From Chromobacterium alticapitis (GTDB taxonomy: Bacteria; Pseudomonadota; Gammaproteobacteria; Burkholderiales; Chromobacteriaceae), in NCBI RefSeq assembly GCF_002924365.1, contig NZ_PQWB01000012.1, positions 29,226 to 93,225 on the forward strand: DNA of 64,000 nucleotides. The letters are read 5' to 3'. Below are positions 16,409 through 24,733 of this stretch, piece after piece (within the stretch, counting starts at the first letter, position 1; the number at the start of each line of letters is the position of its first letter). A model generated the notes under the pieces. The model had not been told where the DNA came from and ran no database searches. It saw nothing but the letters and a program-made list of their open reading frames with translations. Both the position numbers and the translations under genes were made by a program.

Positions 16409-16470
16409 GGAGCGGCGCGCCGGGCCGGCTCCTGCTATCCTTGCGCCTTTGATTCCCGTTTTCGTCTCCG

Positions 16471-17832
16471 ATGGCCAAGAGCAAAACCGTCTTCAGCTGC
16501 ACCGAGTGCGGCGGACAATCGCCGAAATGGCAGGGCCAATGCCCGCATTGCAACGCTTGGAACACGCTGGTGGAGGCGGTGGCCGCGCCGGCCGCGGCTG
16601 GCCCGCGCTTCCAGTCCTGGGCGGCCAATGTCACCAAGGTGCAGAAACTGTCCGAGGTGCAGACCGAGGAAGCCCCGCGCGATCCCTCCGGCATTGAAGA
16701 GCTGGACCGCGTGCTGGGCGGCGGCATCGTCCGCGGCGCCGTGGTGCTGATAGGCGGCGATCCCGGCATAGGCAAATCCACGCTGCTGCTGCAGGCCTTG
16801 TCCCAGATAGGCCAGAATCGCAAAGTGTTGTACGTTTCCGGCGAGGAGTCGGCGCAACAGATCGCGCTGCGCGCCACGCGCTTGGCGCTGGATACCAGCC
16901 GAGTGGATTTGCTGGCTGAAATCTGCGTCGAGAATATTCTGGCCACGCTGAAGCGCGAACAGCCCGAGGTGGTGGTGATCGACTCCATTCAGACGCTGTA
17001 CACCGAGCAGGTGACCTCGGCGCCGGGCTCGGTGTCGCAGGTGCGCGAATGCGCGGCGCAGTTGACGCGGATGGCCAAGCAGAGCGGCATCACCGTGCTC
17101 CTGGTCGGCCATGTCACTAAAGAGGGCTCGCTGGCCGGCCCTCGCGTGCTGGAGCACATGGTGGACACCGTGCTGTATTTCGAGGGCGACTCCCATTCCA
17201 GCTATCGCATGATACGCGCGATCAAGAACCGCTTCGGCGCAGTCAACGAATTGGGCGTGTTCGCGATGACCGACCGCGGCCTGAAGGGCGTGTCCAATCC
17301 GTCTGCGATCTTCCTTTCCTCCTATCGAGACGATGTGGCCGGCTCCTGCGTGCTGGTGACGCAGGAAGGCACGCGGCCGCTGCTGGTGGAGATTCAGGCG
17401 CTGGTGGACGACTGTCACGGCTTCCAGCCCAAGCGTCTCACCGTGGGCCTGGAGCAGAACCGGCTGGCCATGCTGCTGGCGGTGCTGCACCGCCACGGCG
17501 GCGTGGCCTGCTTCGATCAGGACGTGTTCCTCAACGCGGTGGGCGGCGTCAAGATCAACGAGCCGGCTGCCGACCTCGCCATCATCCTGGCCATGGTTTC
17601 ATCTTTGCGCAACAAGGCGCTGCCGGAGAAGCTGGTGGTGTTCGGCGAGGTGGGCCTGGCAGGTGAAGTGCGCCCGGTGACGCGCGGGCAGGAGCGGTTG
17701 AAAGAGGCCGCCAAGCTCGGCTTCACTCGCGCCATCGTGCCGTCGGCCAATAAGCCGCGCCAGGAAATAGAAGGTCTGAAGGTGCTGGCGGTGGACCGGC
17801 TGGACCAGGCAGTGGAATTCTGCAGGGAATGA
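16471..17832 (+). CDS. radA: DNA repair protein RadA (Sms)
   Basis: A 453-residue RecA-like ATPase that drives branch migration in recombinational repair. It has the N-terminal zinc finger (CTECG...CPHC, Cys10, 13, 24, 27), Walker A GGDPGIGKST (about residue 95), the RadA-specific KNRFG motif (about residue 251) and a C-terminal Lon-protease-like domain. Length is standard. Its stop overlaps the next start (ATGA). Confidence 0.96.
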   Translation: MAKSKTVFSCTECGGQSPKWQGQCPHCNAWNTLVEAVAAPAAAGPRFQSWAANVTKVQKLSEVQTEEAPRDPSGIEELDRVLGGGIVRGAVVLIGGDPGIGKSTLLLQALSQIGQNRKVLYVSGEESAQQIALRATRLALDTSRVDLLAEICVENILATLKREQPEVVVIDSIQTLYTEQVTSAPGSVSQVRECAAQLTRMAKQSGITVLLVGHVTKEGSLAGPRVLEHMVDTVLYFEGDSHSSYRMIRAIKNRFGAVNELGVFAMTDRGLKGVSNPSAIFLSSYRDDVAGSCVLVTQEGTRPLLVEIQALVDDCHGFQPKRLTVGLEQNRLAMLLAVLHRHGGVACFDQDVFLNAVGGVKINEPAADLAIILAMVSSLRNKALPEKLVVFGEVGLAGEVRPVTRGQERLKEAAKLGFTRAIVPSANKPRQEIEGLKVLAVDRLDQAVEFCRE

Positions 17833-18395
17833 ACATGATAGACCCGCAACAGATCGAACAGGAGCGCCCCTACTTGCTGCGCTACGCGCTGGCGCAACTG
17901 CGCGAGCGCGACGCGGCGGAAGAGGCGGTGCAGGAGACGCTGCTGGCGGCGCTGGAATCGCAAGGCAGTTTCTCCGGCAAGTCCACCGTGCGCACCTGGC
18001 TCACGTCCATCCTGCGTTTCAAGCTGATAGACGGGCTGCGCCGCAAGGGCAAGGAGAAGCTGTTCGAATCGCTGGAGGACGAGGCCGACGATGGCGACTT
18101 CGACGGCCTGTTCGCACAGGATGGCCATTGGCGAGAGCCGGTCCGCGCCTGGAGCGGGCCGGAGTCGCAATTGGTGTCGAAGCAGTTCTGGGAGGTGTTC
18201 GAGGCATGCTCCAAGGTGATGCCGCGCCGTACCGCCATGGTGTTCGCCATGCGCGAGGTGATGGGCATGGAGATTGCCGAGATTTGTAACAATCTTGAGA
18301 TCAGCGCGACTAACTGTTCGGTATTGCTGTATCGCGCGCGGATGACGCTGCGCGAATGTTTTTCCACGCGCTGGAGCCGGGAGGGCGAGCGATGA
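17829..18395 (+). CDS. ECF-type RNA polymerase sigma factor
   Basis: A 188-residue sigma-70 family protein with region 2 (LLRYALAQLRERDAAEEAVQETLLAALE..FSGKSTVRTWLTSILRFKLIDGLRRK) and region 4 (MPRRTAMVFAMREVMGMEIAEICNNLEISATNCSVLLYRARMTLRECF). It is coupled to radA by ATGA and to the following small zinc-finger gene by ATGA. The latter should be its anti-sigma factor or a relic of one. Its regulon is unknown. Confidence 0.88.
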   Translation: MNMIDPQQIEQERPYLLRYALAQLRERDAAEEAVQETLLAALESQGSFSGKSTVRTWLTSILRFKLIDGLRRKGKEKLFESLEDEADDGDFDGLFAQDGHWREPVRAWSGPESQLVSKQFWEVFEACSKVMPRRTAMVFAMREVMGMEIAEICNNLEISATNCSVLLYRARMTLRECFSTRWSREGER

Positions 18396-18574
18396 GGTTG
18401 AGTTGCCGCGAAGCCAGCCGGCTGATTTCGGCCGGCATGGACAGGCCGTTGAGTGCGGCCGAACATTTGAAACTGCGCATGCATCTGCTGCTATGCGGCA
18501 ATTGCCGCCAGTTCTCGCAGCAGCTGGCCCTGTTGCGGAACGGCGCGCGGCGCGCCGGCGAAGGGGTGGAATGA
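18392..18574 (+). CDS. Small zinc-finger (zf-HC2-like) protein, putative anti-sigma factor
   Basis: A 60-residue protein with the anti-sigma zinc-binding pattern HLLLCGNCRQF (His...Cys-X2-Cys) preceded by CREASRLISAGMDRPLSAAEHLKLRMH. It overlaps the ECF sigma gene by 4 bp. Unlike many anti-sigma factors it has no membrane segment, so it would act in the cytosol. Confidence 0.75.
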   Translation: MRLSCREASRLISAGMDRPLSAAEHLKLRMHLLLCGNCRQFSQQLALLRNGARRAGEGVE

Positions 18575-18593
18575 TGTTTGGATAGTCAATGCT

Positions 18594-18622
18594 TTGACAT
18601 TGTCATTTCAATTATCGATACT
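18594..18622 (+). promoter_or_regulatory. Promoter before the gene at 18652
   Basis: TTGACA (18594-18599) and GATACT (18617-18622) are separated by exactly 17 bp. The predicted start point falls inside the hairpin at 18623-18646. Confidence 0.7.
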
Positions 18623-18646
18623 GGGCCTTTCTGACTGGAAAGGCCC
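18623..18646 (+). other. Hairpin covering the ribosome binding site of the gene at 18652
   Basis: A 9-bp perfect inverted repeat (18623-18631 with 18638-18646, loop TGACTG) ends 5 nt before the ATG and includes the GGAAAGG ribosome binding site. It could weakly terminate the sigma/anti-sigma transcript or hide the site in read-through RNA. Confidence 0.6.
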
Positions 18647-18651
18647 TTGTC

Positions 18652-19557
18652 ATGTCCGCTTCCGAACTATTGCAGCATCTGATTCGCATCCACGACGAGC
18701 AGCCGGATGAAGCGGCCGAGCAGTTGCCTGGCTTGGTCAAAGCGGCGGACTTGCCGACGGCTGATCGTCCCAAGCTGGCCTGGCTGGTCAATCACATGCT
18801 GGGCGAGAAGCGCGGCGATTGGCGCGGCGCCTGGACCCTGCTGGACAAGCTGCCGCTCGAGGATGCGAACCAGACCCTGCTGCGGCACTGCTTCGTCGCC
18901 GCCACGCTGGCAGGCGACGCGTTGGCGGTTTGGCGGCTGGAGCGGCAATGGCGCAGTGCGGGCGCGCAGGACGCCGAAATCCACTTGCTGGTGCGCATGG
19001 GCGTGTTGCAGAGCCTGTGCGGCACCGTGCGGCTGTCTTCGCTGCTGCCCATTCTGGCTGAGACGCTGGACTTGCTGGATGATGGGACGGCCAGCGGCCA
19101 CGACGCCACACTGGCCATGCTGTTCAATAACATCGTGTCTACCTTGTTGGAGCGAGAGGATCTGGAGACGGGAAACGCCGTCTGCTGGGCCGTGATTTGG
19201 CGCGCCGCCAACGCCGCGCGCAGCTTCTGGGGCAGGGCTGGCAATTGGGTGAACCACGAGCGCGCCGAATACCTGCTGGCGCTGACAGCCAATCGCTTCC
19301 AGCGCTGGCCAGCCGGCCTGGCGGCGGCGGACGAGGGCTTGGGCTTGATCGCCGCCAACGGCGAGGAGGCGGTGGACCAGGCTTTCCTGCTGCTGGAAAG
19401 GGCGCGGGCGATGTTTGGCCTGGGGCGGGACGAGGGCGGCATGGCCGCTTATGAGGCGGCGCAGGCCTTGGCCGCGTCGTTCGGTTCCAGCCTGCGGCCA
19501 TGGTTCGACGGCTGCGCCCGGCGGGCGAAAAAGAAGCCGGCGTTGGCCGGCTTGTGA
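18652..19557 (+). CDS. Hypothetical TPR-like helical protein
   Basis: A 301-residue, soluble, almost entirely helical protein without signal peptide or membrane segment. Repeating patterns such as GDWRGAWTLLDKL, GDALAVWRLERQWR and RWPAGLAAADEGLGLI look like degenerate TPR-type helix pairs, which would suggest a scaffold role. I do not recognise a named family. It has its own promoter after the sigma/anti-sigma genes. Confidence 0.65.
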   Translation: MSASELLQHLIRIHDEQPDEAAEQLPGLVKAADLPTADRPKLAWLVNHMLGEKRGDWRGAWTLLDKLPLEDANQTLLRHCFVAATLAGDALAVWRLERQWRSAGAQDAEIHLLVRMGVLQSLCGTVRLSSLLPILAETLDLLDDGTASGHDATLAMLFNNIVSTLLEREDLETGNAVCWAVIWRAANAARSFWGRAGNWVNHERAEYLLALTANRFQRWPAGLAAADEGLGLIAANGEEAVDQAFLLLERARAMFGLGRDEGGMAAYEAAQALAASFGSSLRPWFDGCARRAKKKPALAGL

Positions 19558-19603
19558 GTCTACAAGGGTCGAGCTGGAGAAAATCGGAAGCTAAGGGCTG
19601 CCC

Positions 19604-19954
19604 TCAGCGTTTGCGTCTGCCCTCAGCCTGCTCGTTTCGCCTGGGGCAGGCGGCGCAGGGCTGCTCGCACATGCCGGCGCCGGTCAGCGACTGTTTCAAC
19701 GCGCATGCCGAGCGGCGACAGGCGATGAAGCGGATTTGCTGTTCGGCCGCCAGTTCGCGGAAGTGGCGCATCACATTGTGGCCGAGGAAGTCGGTGAACA
19801 GGATCAGCAGCTCCGTGCCGGCGGGCAGGCGGTCTACTTTGCGCTGGTGCGAGCTATTGCGGCCGCTCAAATGGCGGTGGATGGTGATGCCGTAGCTCTG
19901 CAGCACGTCGGGGATGTTGCCCAGGGTATCGGCGCCAACCAGCATGGCATTCAT
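19604..19954 (-). CDS. DUF2325 protein under Fur control
   Basis: A 116-residue protein of the DUF2325 type: MNAMLVGADTLGNIPDVLQSYGI, then HLSGRN......LPAGTELLILFTDFLGHNVMRHFRELAAEQQI. The C-terminus carries a cysteine cluster (CRRSAC..., then CEQPCAAC) that could bind metal. The start has AGGAGG at a good distance. A perfect Fur box overlaps its promoter, so it should be made when iron is short. The biochemical function of the family is unknown to me. Confidence 0.82.
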   Translation of the reverse strand: MNAMLVGADTLGNIPDVLQSYGITIHRHLSGRNSSHQRKVDRLPAGTELLILFTDFLGHNVMRHFRELAAEQQIRFIACRRSACALKQSLTGAGMCEQPCAACPRRNEQAEGRRKR

Positions 19955-19982
19955 CGTGAGACCTCCTGTGGTGATTTTTGTG

Positions 19983-20012
19983 AATGATAATAATTATCAT
20001 TTGCGTCGTCAA
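19983..20012 (-). promoter_or_regulatory. Fur box overlapping the DUF2325 promoter
   Basis: AATGATAAT-A-ATTATCATT (19983-20001) is a perfect 9-1-9 inverted repeat and contains the 7-1-7 Fur consensus TGATAAT-N-ATTATCA. On the minus strand it covers the -10 box TATCAT (19984-19989) and most of the 17-bp spacer behind TTGACG (20007-20012). Binding here should block transcription directly. Confidence 0.88.
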
Positions 20013-20102
20013 CCTGTACTTTGATCGCGTTGCGGCGAAGACCTATGGTGTAAACATCGATCGCACAATCCGTATCGCCGCGTGCCGGCGGGGAGGGGCA
20101 TC

Positions 20103-20885
20103 ATGAGAACGGCTTGGCTGCTGCGCGTGTTGGGCGCGATCATCTTGCTGGCGCAGCTGCCGGCCGGCGCGGACCCGCTTTCCCGCATTCGGCGAGCCGG
20201 CGCGCTGGTGATAGGCGTGGAGGGAACCTTTCCACCTTACAGCCAATGGACGCGCGGTCGCTTGGAGGGGTTCGAGGTGGACTTTGGCCGCGCCCTGACG
20301 CGGCAACTGGGCGTGCAGGCGCGCTTTCAGACCATAGGCTGGAGCCATATGCTGGACAGCCTGGCGTCCGGCCAGGTGGATGCGGTGATCAATCAGGTGG
20401 TGGCTACGCCGGAGCGGCGCCAACGTTTCGATTTCTCCATTCCCTACACCTATTCAGGCATGCAGATGGTGGTGCGCAAGGAGGACTTGATGCGCTTCCG
20501 AGGCGCGGAGGACATGCGCGGCGCCCATGTCGGCGTCGGGGCCGGCACCAATTACGAGCAATGGCTGCGCGCCAATGTGCCGCAGGCGCATATCCATCTG
20601 TATCACGACGATATGACCAAATACGACGGGCTGCGCCGCGGCGAGGTGGACGCGATCGTGATCAACCGGCTGGCGGCGTTCAATCTGATGTTGAAAACGA
20701 GCGGGGACCTGGTGGCGGCCGGCCATGTGCTGGCGCGCGAGGACGCCTGCGTGACAGTGCGCAAGGGCGATCCGGCCCTGCTGTCCGAGATCAACCGAGC
20801 CATCGGCCATTTGCAGCGCGACGGCACCTTGCTGGAACTGTCGCGCAAGTGGTTCAAGGCCGATATCGTCAATCGGCCGGATTAG
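20103..20885 (+). CDS. Orphan cystine-type substrate-binding protein
   Basis: A 260-residue periplasmic binding protein with signal peptide (MRTAWLLRVLGAIILLAQLPAGA). It resembles the cystine-binding FliY/TcyJ group: VIGVEGTFPPYSQW, GFEVDFGRALTRQLGV, RFDFSIPYTYSG, VGAGTNYEQWLRANV and TKYDGLRRGEVDAIVINRLAA. No permease or ATPase is next to it; the nearest transporter genes are at 10282-11726. ATG 20103 follows GGGGAGGGG. It is divergent from the Fur-controlled DUF2325 gene, and the box lies 102 bp upstream. Confidence 0.8.
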   Translation: MRTAWLLRVLGAIILLAQLPAGADPLSRIRRAGALVIGVEGTFPPYSQWTRGRLEGFEVDFGRALTRQLGVQARFQTIGWSHMLDSLASGQVDAVINQVVATPERRQRFDFSIPYTYSGMQMVVRKEDLMRFRGAEDMRGAHVGVGAGTNYEQWLRANVPQAHIHLYHDDMTKYDGLRRGEVDAIVINRLAAFNLMLKTSGDLVAAGHVLAREDACVTVRKGDPALLSEINRAIGHLQRDGTLLELSRKWFKADIVNRPD

Positions 20886-21847
20886 CCATAGACATCGACC
20901 TGGCTGACCAGTCCGGCCTGGCCATCGTCTTTCAGATAGACGCCGGCGCTTTGCATCTGCGCGGTCGGCGTGGCGCTGCCGCTATCGTTCCGTATCGTCA
21001 GCGGCGCGCTGACGCTGGGCAGCAGAATGGCCCCGATATGCGCCTGCTGCAGCGTTTCCGTTTGATCGTTGCCATCGGCGCCGCGGCCGGTCCAGATTCT
21101 GAGTTGCGCGTAGACAGGGTCCGATTCGTCGATCGCGCCGTCGTGGTTGGCGTCGTACTGCGCCAGATCGGCGAAGCCGTTGCCGGATTGCGGTCCGAAC
21201 AGTTCGCTGCCGTTGTTCACTTTGCCGTCGCCGTTCTTGTCCAGAGTCAGCCAGCCACCGCCGGCTGGGAAGGGCAGCGCGCTCATCTGGCCATTGTTCT
21301 GCAGGTCGAAGCTTACGGTGGCGCCGCTGAAAGCGCCGGCTTCGCCATCCAGCGTGATCATCAGCGGGTCGTGCGGCTGGCCGCCGCTCTGGCTGCTTGA
21401 GCTGCTGTGGTATTGATAGCGGCTTTGCATGGACAGGCTAAGGGAAAACTGGAATTGCTGGCCATCCTGGGTGGCCACCTGGCCGTTGGCGGAGAACTGC
21501 AGTTGCTGCTTCTGTTGGTAATCCACGCTTTGCTGCGTGCTGACCTCGGGCGGAGAAGGGGGCTGCGTGGCCGGGGCGGCAGGCTGTTGCTGCCCATCCC
21601 ACAGCCAGATGTGGATGCCGAAGGATTTTTCCAGTATGGCCTTGACCATGGAGAGCAGGCCGCTGGCATCGCCTTGCAGCAGGGAGGATTGCAGGCTCTG
21701 CACGCCTTGCTTGCTTAGCGCCACGCTGTCTTCTGGCGGGTTGCTCGGCGGGGTGGCTTGCGACACGGCGACACTTTGGCGAATGCTCAGCGTCTGGGTC
21801 TGGGTGAAGTTGCTGGCAAGATTGGTGGTTACGGCGGCGATTTTCAT
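20882..21847 (-). CDS. Hypothetical protein with EF-hand-like calcium motifs
   Basis: A 321-residue protein. The first half is Gln/Ser-rich; the second half has two Asp-rich loops, DKNGDGKVNNGSE (about residues 202-214) and DANHDGAIDESD (about 230-241), with GSELFGPQSGNGFADL between them. This arrangement is common in a family of calcium-binding-like proteins of proteobacteria. There is no clear signal peptide. ATG 21847 (MKIAAVTTNLASNF) is chosen over the longer frame. Its stop overlaps the convergent binding-protein gene by 4 bp. Confidence 0.65.
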   Translation of the reverse strand: MKIAAVTTNLASNFTQTQTLSIRQSVAVSQATPPSNPPEDSVALSKQGVQSLQSSLLQGDASGLLSMVKAILEKSFGIHIWLWDGQQQPAAPATQPPSPPEVSTQQSVDYQQKQQLQFSANGQVATQDGQQFQFSLSLSMQSRYQYHSSSSSQSGGQPHDPLMITLDGEAGAFSGATVSFDLQNNGQMSALPFPAGGGWLTLDKNGDGKVNNGSELFGPQSGNGFADLAQYDANHDGAIDESDPVYAQLRIWTGRGADGNDQTETLQQAHIGAILLPSVSAPLTIRNDSGSATPTAQMQSAGVYLKDDGQAGLVSQVDVYG

Positions 21848-21953
21848 GGCGGCGGTCCGGCGGGGAGGGGATGACCCGCTATCGGCCCGCCCAGCCGCAA
21901 CTTGATGCCGCAATTCCTCGTATTGCCAACGGTTCCAAGCCGTGAACCGGCGC

Positions 21954-23636
21954 TTATAAGTCCTTGCCGGAACGCCAGATCGACCAGACCAGCCAGACGC
22001 TGTTGAACAAGGCCAGCATGAAGCCGAAGAAGCCGAAGAAGGGCAGGCCGAACAGCTTGGGCCCGGCGTTCACCGTCATCACGATGGACGAGCCTATGAT
22101 CAGGCAGCCGGTGACGATGCCCATGGTCAGCCGGTTGCTGCTGCGGTCCAGCTGCTTGCCGAAGCTGTCCAGCCGCTGCAGGTCCAGGTTGACGCGGAAC
22201 TTGCCGTGGCGTATGTCGCGGCCGACGCGGGCCAAGTCGCGCGGCAGGCCGGTGATCATCTCCAGCCCCTCGGACAGCGACTGCCGGCCGCGCTTGAGCA
22301 GCGCTGCCGGGTGGTAGCGCGCGACCATCAGCTCCTTGACGAAGGGCGTCAGGTGGGCCACCAGCTGGAATTCCGGGTTTAGCTGCCGCCCTAGCCCTTC
22401 CAGCGTGATCAGCGCCTTGAACAGCATGGCCATGTCCGGCGGCAGCACGATGCCGTGATTGCGGATCAGCGTCATGATGTCCGAGATCAACTGGCTGATG
22501 TTGAGGCCCTTCAGCGGAACGTGCTCGTACTGGAACATGAATTCGCCCACCTCGTCGGCGAATTTCTGCATGTCCACCGGCGTGTTGCCGGTCCACTCTA
22601 TCAGCACGTCTATGATGCCGTGCTCGTTGTGCTCCGCCACGGCGGACAGCAGGTCGACGATCTCGTCGCGCCGTAGGTGGCTGATGCGGCCCACCATGCC
22701 GAAATCGATGAAGGCGATGCGATGATCTGCCAGGAAGAACACATTGCCGGGGTGCGGGTCGGCGTGGAAGAAGCCGTTGACCAGTATCATCTTCAGCACC
22801 GCGTCCGCGCCGCGCTGAGCCAGCAGCACCGCGTCCAGACCGCTGGCCGCCAGCCGTTCCAGGTCGCTGGCCGGAATGCCGTCGACGAAGCTTTGCACAT
22901 TGACCGCGGCCTTGGTGTACTCCCAGTGCACGCGCGGCACTTCCACGCTGGGGTCGTCGGCGAAGTCCTTGCCGAAGCGCTCCATATTGCGCGCTTCTAT
23001 CGCCAGGTCCAGCTCGCGCCGCAGCGAGCGCGAGAACTGGGCGACGATGCCGGACGGTTGGTAGCGGCGCAGCTCGGGAAATTCGATTTCCAGCAGATGG
23101 GCGAGGTGGGCCAGGATGCGCAGGTCGGCCTCCACTTTTTCCGCAATGCCGGGGCGGCGCAGCTTGACTGCCACTTCGCTGCCGTCTTTCAATCGGGCGC
23201 GGTGCACCTGGGCAATGGAGGCCGAGCCTATGGGATGCATGTCGAATTCGGCGAACAGCGCCTCGGGCGAGTCTCCCAGCGCGTCCCGCACCAGGCGCTC
23301 CACGGCGGCCGGCGGCAAGGGCGGCACGCGGTTCTGCAGTTTTTCGAACTCGTCTATCCAGTCCGGCGGGAACACGTCCACCCGGGTGGACAGAATTTGT
23401 CCGAGCTTGATGAAGGTGGGACCTAGCTCCTCGCAGGCCAGCCTCAGCCGCACTGCCGTCGGCTGTCCCTTTTCGCCGTCGGGGAGGGCCAGGTTCAGCC
23501 ATTCGCCGGCCTTTTCCATCGCGCGCGGCAGTTTCAGCCGCTGGGCGAACTCTCCCAGGCCATGGCGTATCAAAATTCCGCTGATTTCTCTCAGCCGCGG
23601 TAAGTCCCGCATTGCAATCAAGGTTTCCCGTATCAT
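21954..23636 (-). CDS. ubiB: ABC1/UbiB-family atypical kinase
   Basis: A 560-residue member of the UbiB family. Motifs include the family KxGQ motif in TFIKLGQILSTR, the Ala-rich nucleotide loop region GSASIAQVHRARL, the lysine motif VAVKLRRPG, and HADPHPGN....IDFGMVG. Two C-terminal hydrophobic segments (about residues 500-550) anchor it in the membrane. UbiB members support ubiquinone synthesis, but several related proteins have other lipid roles; the gene is not next to ubiE or ubiJ here, so the assignment is to family. Confidence 0.82.
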   Translation of the reverse strand: MIRETLIAMRDLPRLREISGILIRHGLGEFAQRLKLPRAMEKAGEWLNLALPDGEKGQPTAVRLRLACEELGPTFIKLGQILSTRVDVFPPDWIDEFEKLQNRVPPLPPAAVERLVRDALGDSPEALFAEFDMHPIGSASIAQVHRARLKDGSEVAVKLRRPGIAEKVEADLRILAHLAHLLEIEFPELRRYQPSGIVAQFSRSLRRELDLAIEARNMERFGKDFADDPSVEVPRVHWEYTKAAVNVQSFVDGIPASDLERLAASGLDAVLLAQRGADAVLKMILVNGFFHADPHPGNVFFLADHRIAFIDFGMVGRISHLRRDEIVDLLSAVAEHNEHGIIDVLIEWTGNTPVDMQKFADEVGEFMFQYEHVPLKGLNISQLISDIMTLIRNHGIVLPPDMAMLFKALITLEGLGRQLNPEFQLVAHLTPFVKELMVARYHPAALLKRGRQSLSEGLEMITGLPRDLARVGRDIRHGKFRVNLDLQRLDSFGKQLDRSSNRLTMGIVTGCLIIGSSIVMTVNAGPKLFGLPFFGFFGFMLALFNSVWLVWSIWRSGKDL

Positions 23637-23696
23637 GTGCTTTTCGCCGTTCCGCTTGGCTTTACACTACCGGTCCCGTCCGATAGAGTTCGGCCT

Positions 23697-24440
23697 ATGA
23701 AATTGCAACTCCGCTTATCAGCGCTGGCGCTGGCGGGCTTCATGGTTTTCGCCCAGGCCGCGCCAGACAAGGCCATGCCGGACAAGGCCCCGGCCGAGGG
23801 GAAGGCCGCCGCGGACAGCGCGTCGGACAAACCGGAAGATCCCATCTCCAAGTACGCCGCTCCGCAAGAGGATGCGGTGGGCGACTTGCTTTTGCAAGCG
23901 ATGAGTTTATTGGGCGTCGCCTACCGCTTCGGCGGCAACACCCCCGACGACGGTCTGGACTGCAGCGGCTTCATCCGCTACGTGTTTCAGAAATCGCTGC
24001 GGGTGAACCTGCCGCGCACGGCCGCCGAAATGGCGCGCATCGGCAAGGCGGTGGGGCGCGGCGAGCTGATGCCGGGCGATCTGGTGTTCTTCAACACGCG
24101 CGGCTTCAGCTATTCCCATGTCGGAATCTACATGGGCAACAATAAATTCATCCATGCGCCGCGAACGGGCAAGAACATCGAGGTGTCCAACCTGTCGCAG
24201 AGCTACTGGACAGGGCGCTACAATGGCGCGCGCCGCGTCAATCGCAGCACGGCCTACCTGCCGGCCGATACCTCCGCGGATGTCAGCGTGAAGGGCGGAG
24301 GCAAGAAATCCGAACCGGCAGCCAAATGCCGCAAGGGACAAAAGAAATGCAAGGCCGCCGCCGAACCGGCGCGCGGCAAGAAAGCCGCCAAGGCTTCGCG
24401 CGCGGCGAAGTCGGGCGTGAAAAAGAAACACCGGCACTGA
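23697..24440 (+). CDS. NlpC/P60-family peptidoglycan endopeptidase
   Basis: A 247-residue secreted protein: signal peptide (MKLQLRLSALALAGFMVFAQA), a linker, an NlpC/P60 domain (about residues 60-180) with the catalytic Cys in DGLDCSGFIRYVF and the His in FSYSHVGIYMG, and a Lys-rich tail (KKAAKASRAAKSGVKKKHRH) that may bind anionic wall or nucleic acid. Such enzymes cut stem peptides (D-Glu to meso-DAP). ATG 23697 gives the signal peptide. Confidence 0.87.
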   Translation: MKLQLRLSALALAGFMVFAQAAPDKAMPDKAPAEGKAAADSASDKPEDPISKYAAPQEDAVGDLLLQAMSLLGVAYRFGGNTPDDGLDCSGFIRYVFQKSLRVNLPRTAAEMARIGKAVGRGELMPGDLVFFNTRGFSYSHVGIYMGNNKFIHAPRTGKNIEVSNLSQSYWTGRYNGARRVNRSTAYLPADTSADVSVKGGGKKSEPAAKCRKGQKKCKAAAEPARGKKAAKASRAAKSGVKKKHRH

Positions 24441-24456
24441 TCGGCCTAGCCGAGCG

Positions 24457-24488
24457 ACGATGCCCGCAGCTTGCGGGCATCGTGTTTT
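24457..24488 (+). terminator. Terminator after the NlpC/P60 gene
   Basis: A 12-bp perfect stem (24457-24468 with 24472-24483, loop GCT) followed by GTTTT. It separates the peptidase gene from the lol group. Confidence 0.8.
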
Positions 24489-24500
24489 CAGGAATGGAAA

Positions 24501-24731
24501 ATGACATTAAAGATTGAGATACCGGTCTGGAAAGACCCGGACGGCAACGTTGTCGCTTGCGTCGAAAAGCTGAAGGTGATGCGCGAGAACCTGGAAGAGA
24601 TCGCCCAGATGGCGCAAGACGCCTTCGAGGACGCCGTGCTGATGGGCTGCGACGAGCAGCAGGTGCGCGACTTCATGGTGGCGATGATGCGCGGCCTGGA
24701 AAACCCCTACCGTTCCGAGCGAGAAGACTGA
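24501..24731 (+). CDS. Small conserved hypothetical protein upstream of lolC
   Basis: A 76-residue acidic protein (MTLKIEIPVWKDPDGNVVACVEKLKVM, then two helices with EEIAQMAQDAFEDAVLMGCDEQQVRDFMVAMMRGL). It has no signal or membrane segment. ATG 24501 is preceded by GGAATGGA. It ends 2 bp before lolC and is probably cotranscribed with it. Function unknown. Confidence 0.75.
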   Translation: MTLKIEIPVWKDPDGNVVACVEKLKVMRENLEEIAQMAQDAFEDAVLMGCDEQQVRDFMVAMMRGLENPYRSERED

Positions 24732-24733
24732 GC

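Noticed and set aside
16409-16470. A terminator between the lipoprotein gene and radA
   Set aside because: The GGAGC...GCTCC pairing has a bulge and no T run, so I do not call it.
20082-20102. An earlier GTG start for the binding protein at 20103
   Set aside because: The added residues disturb the signal peptide, and the strong GGGGAGGGG ribosome site fits ATG 20103.
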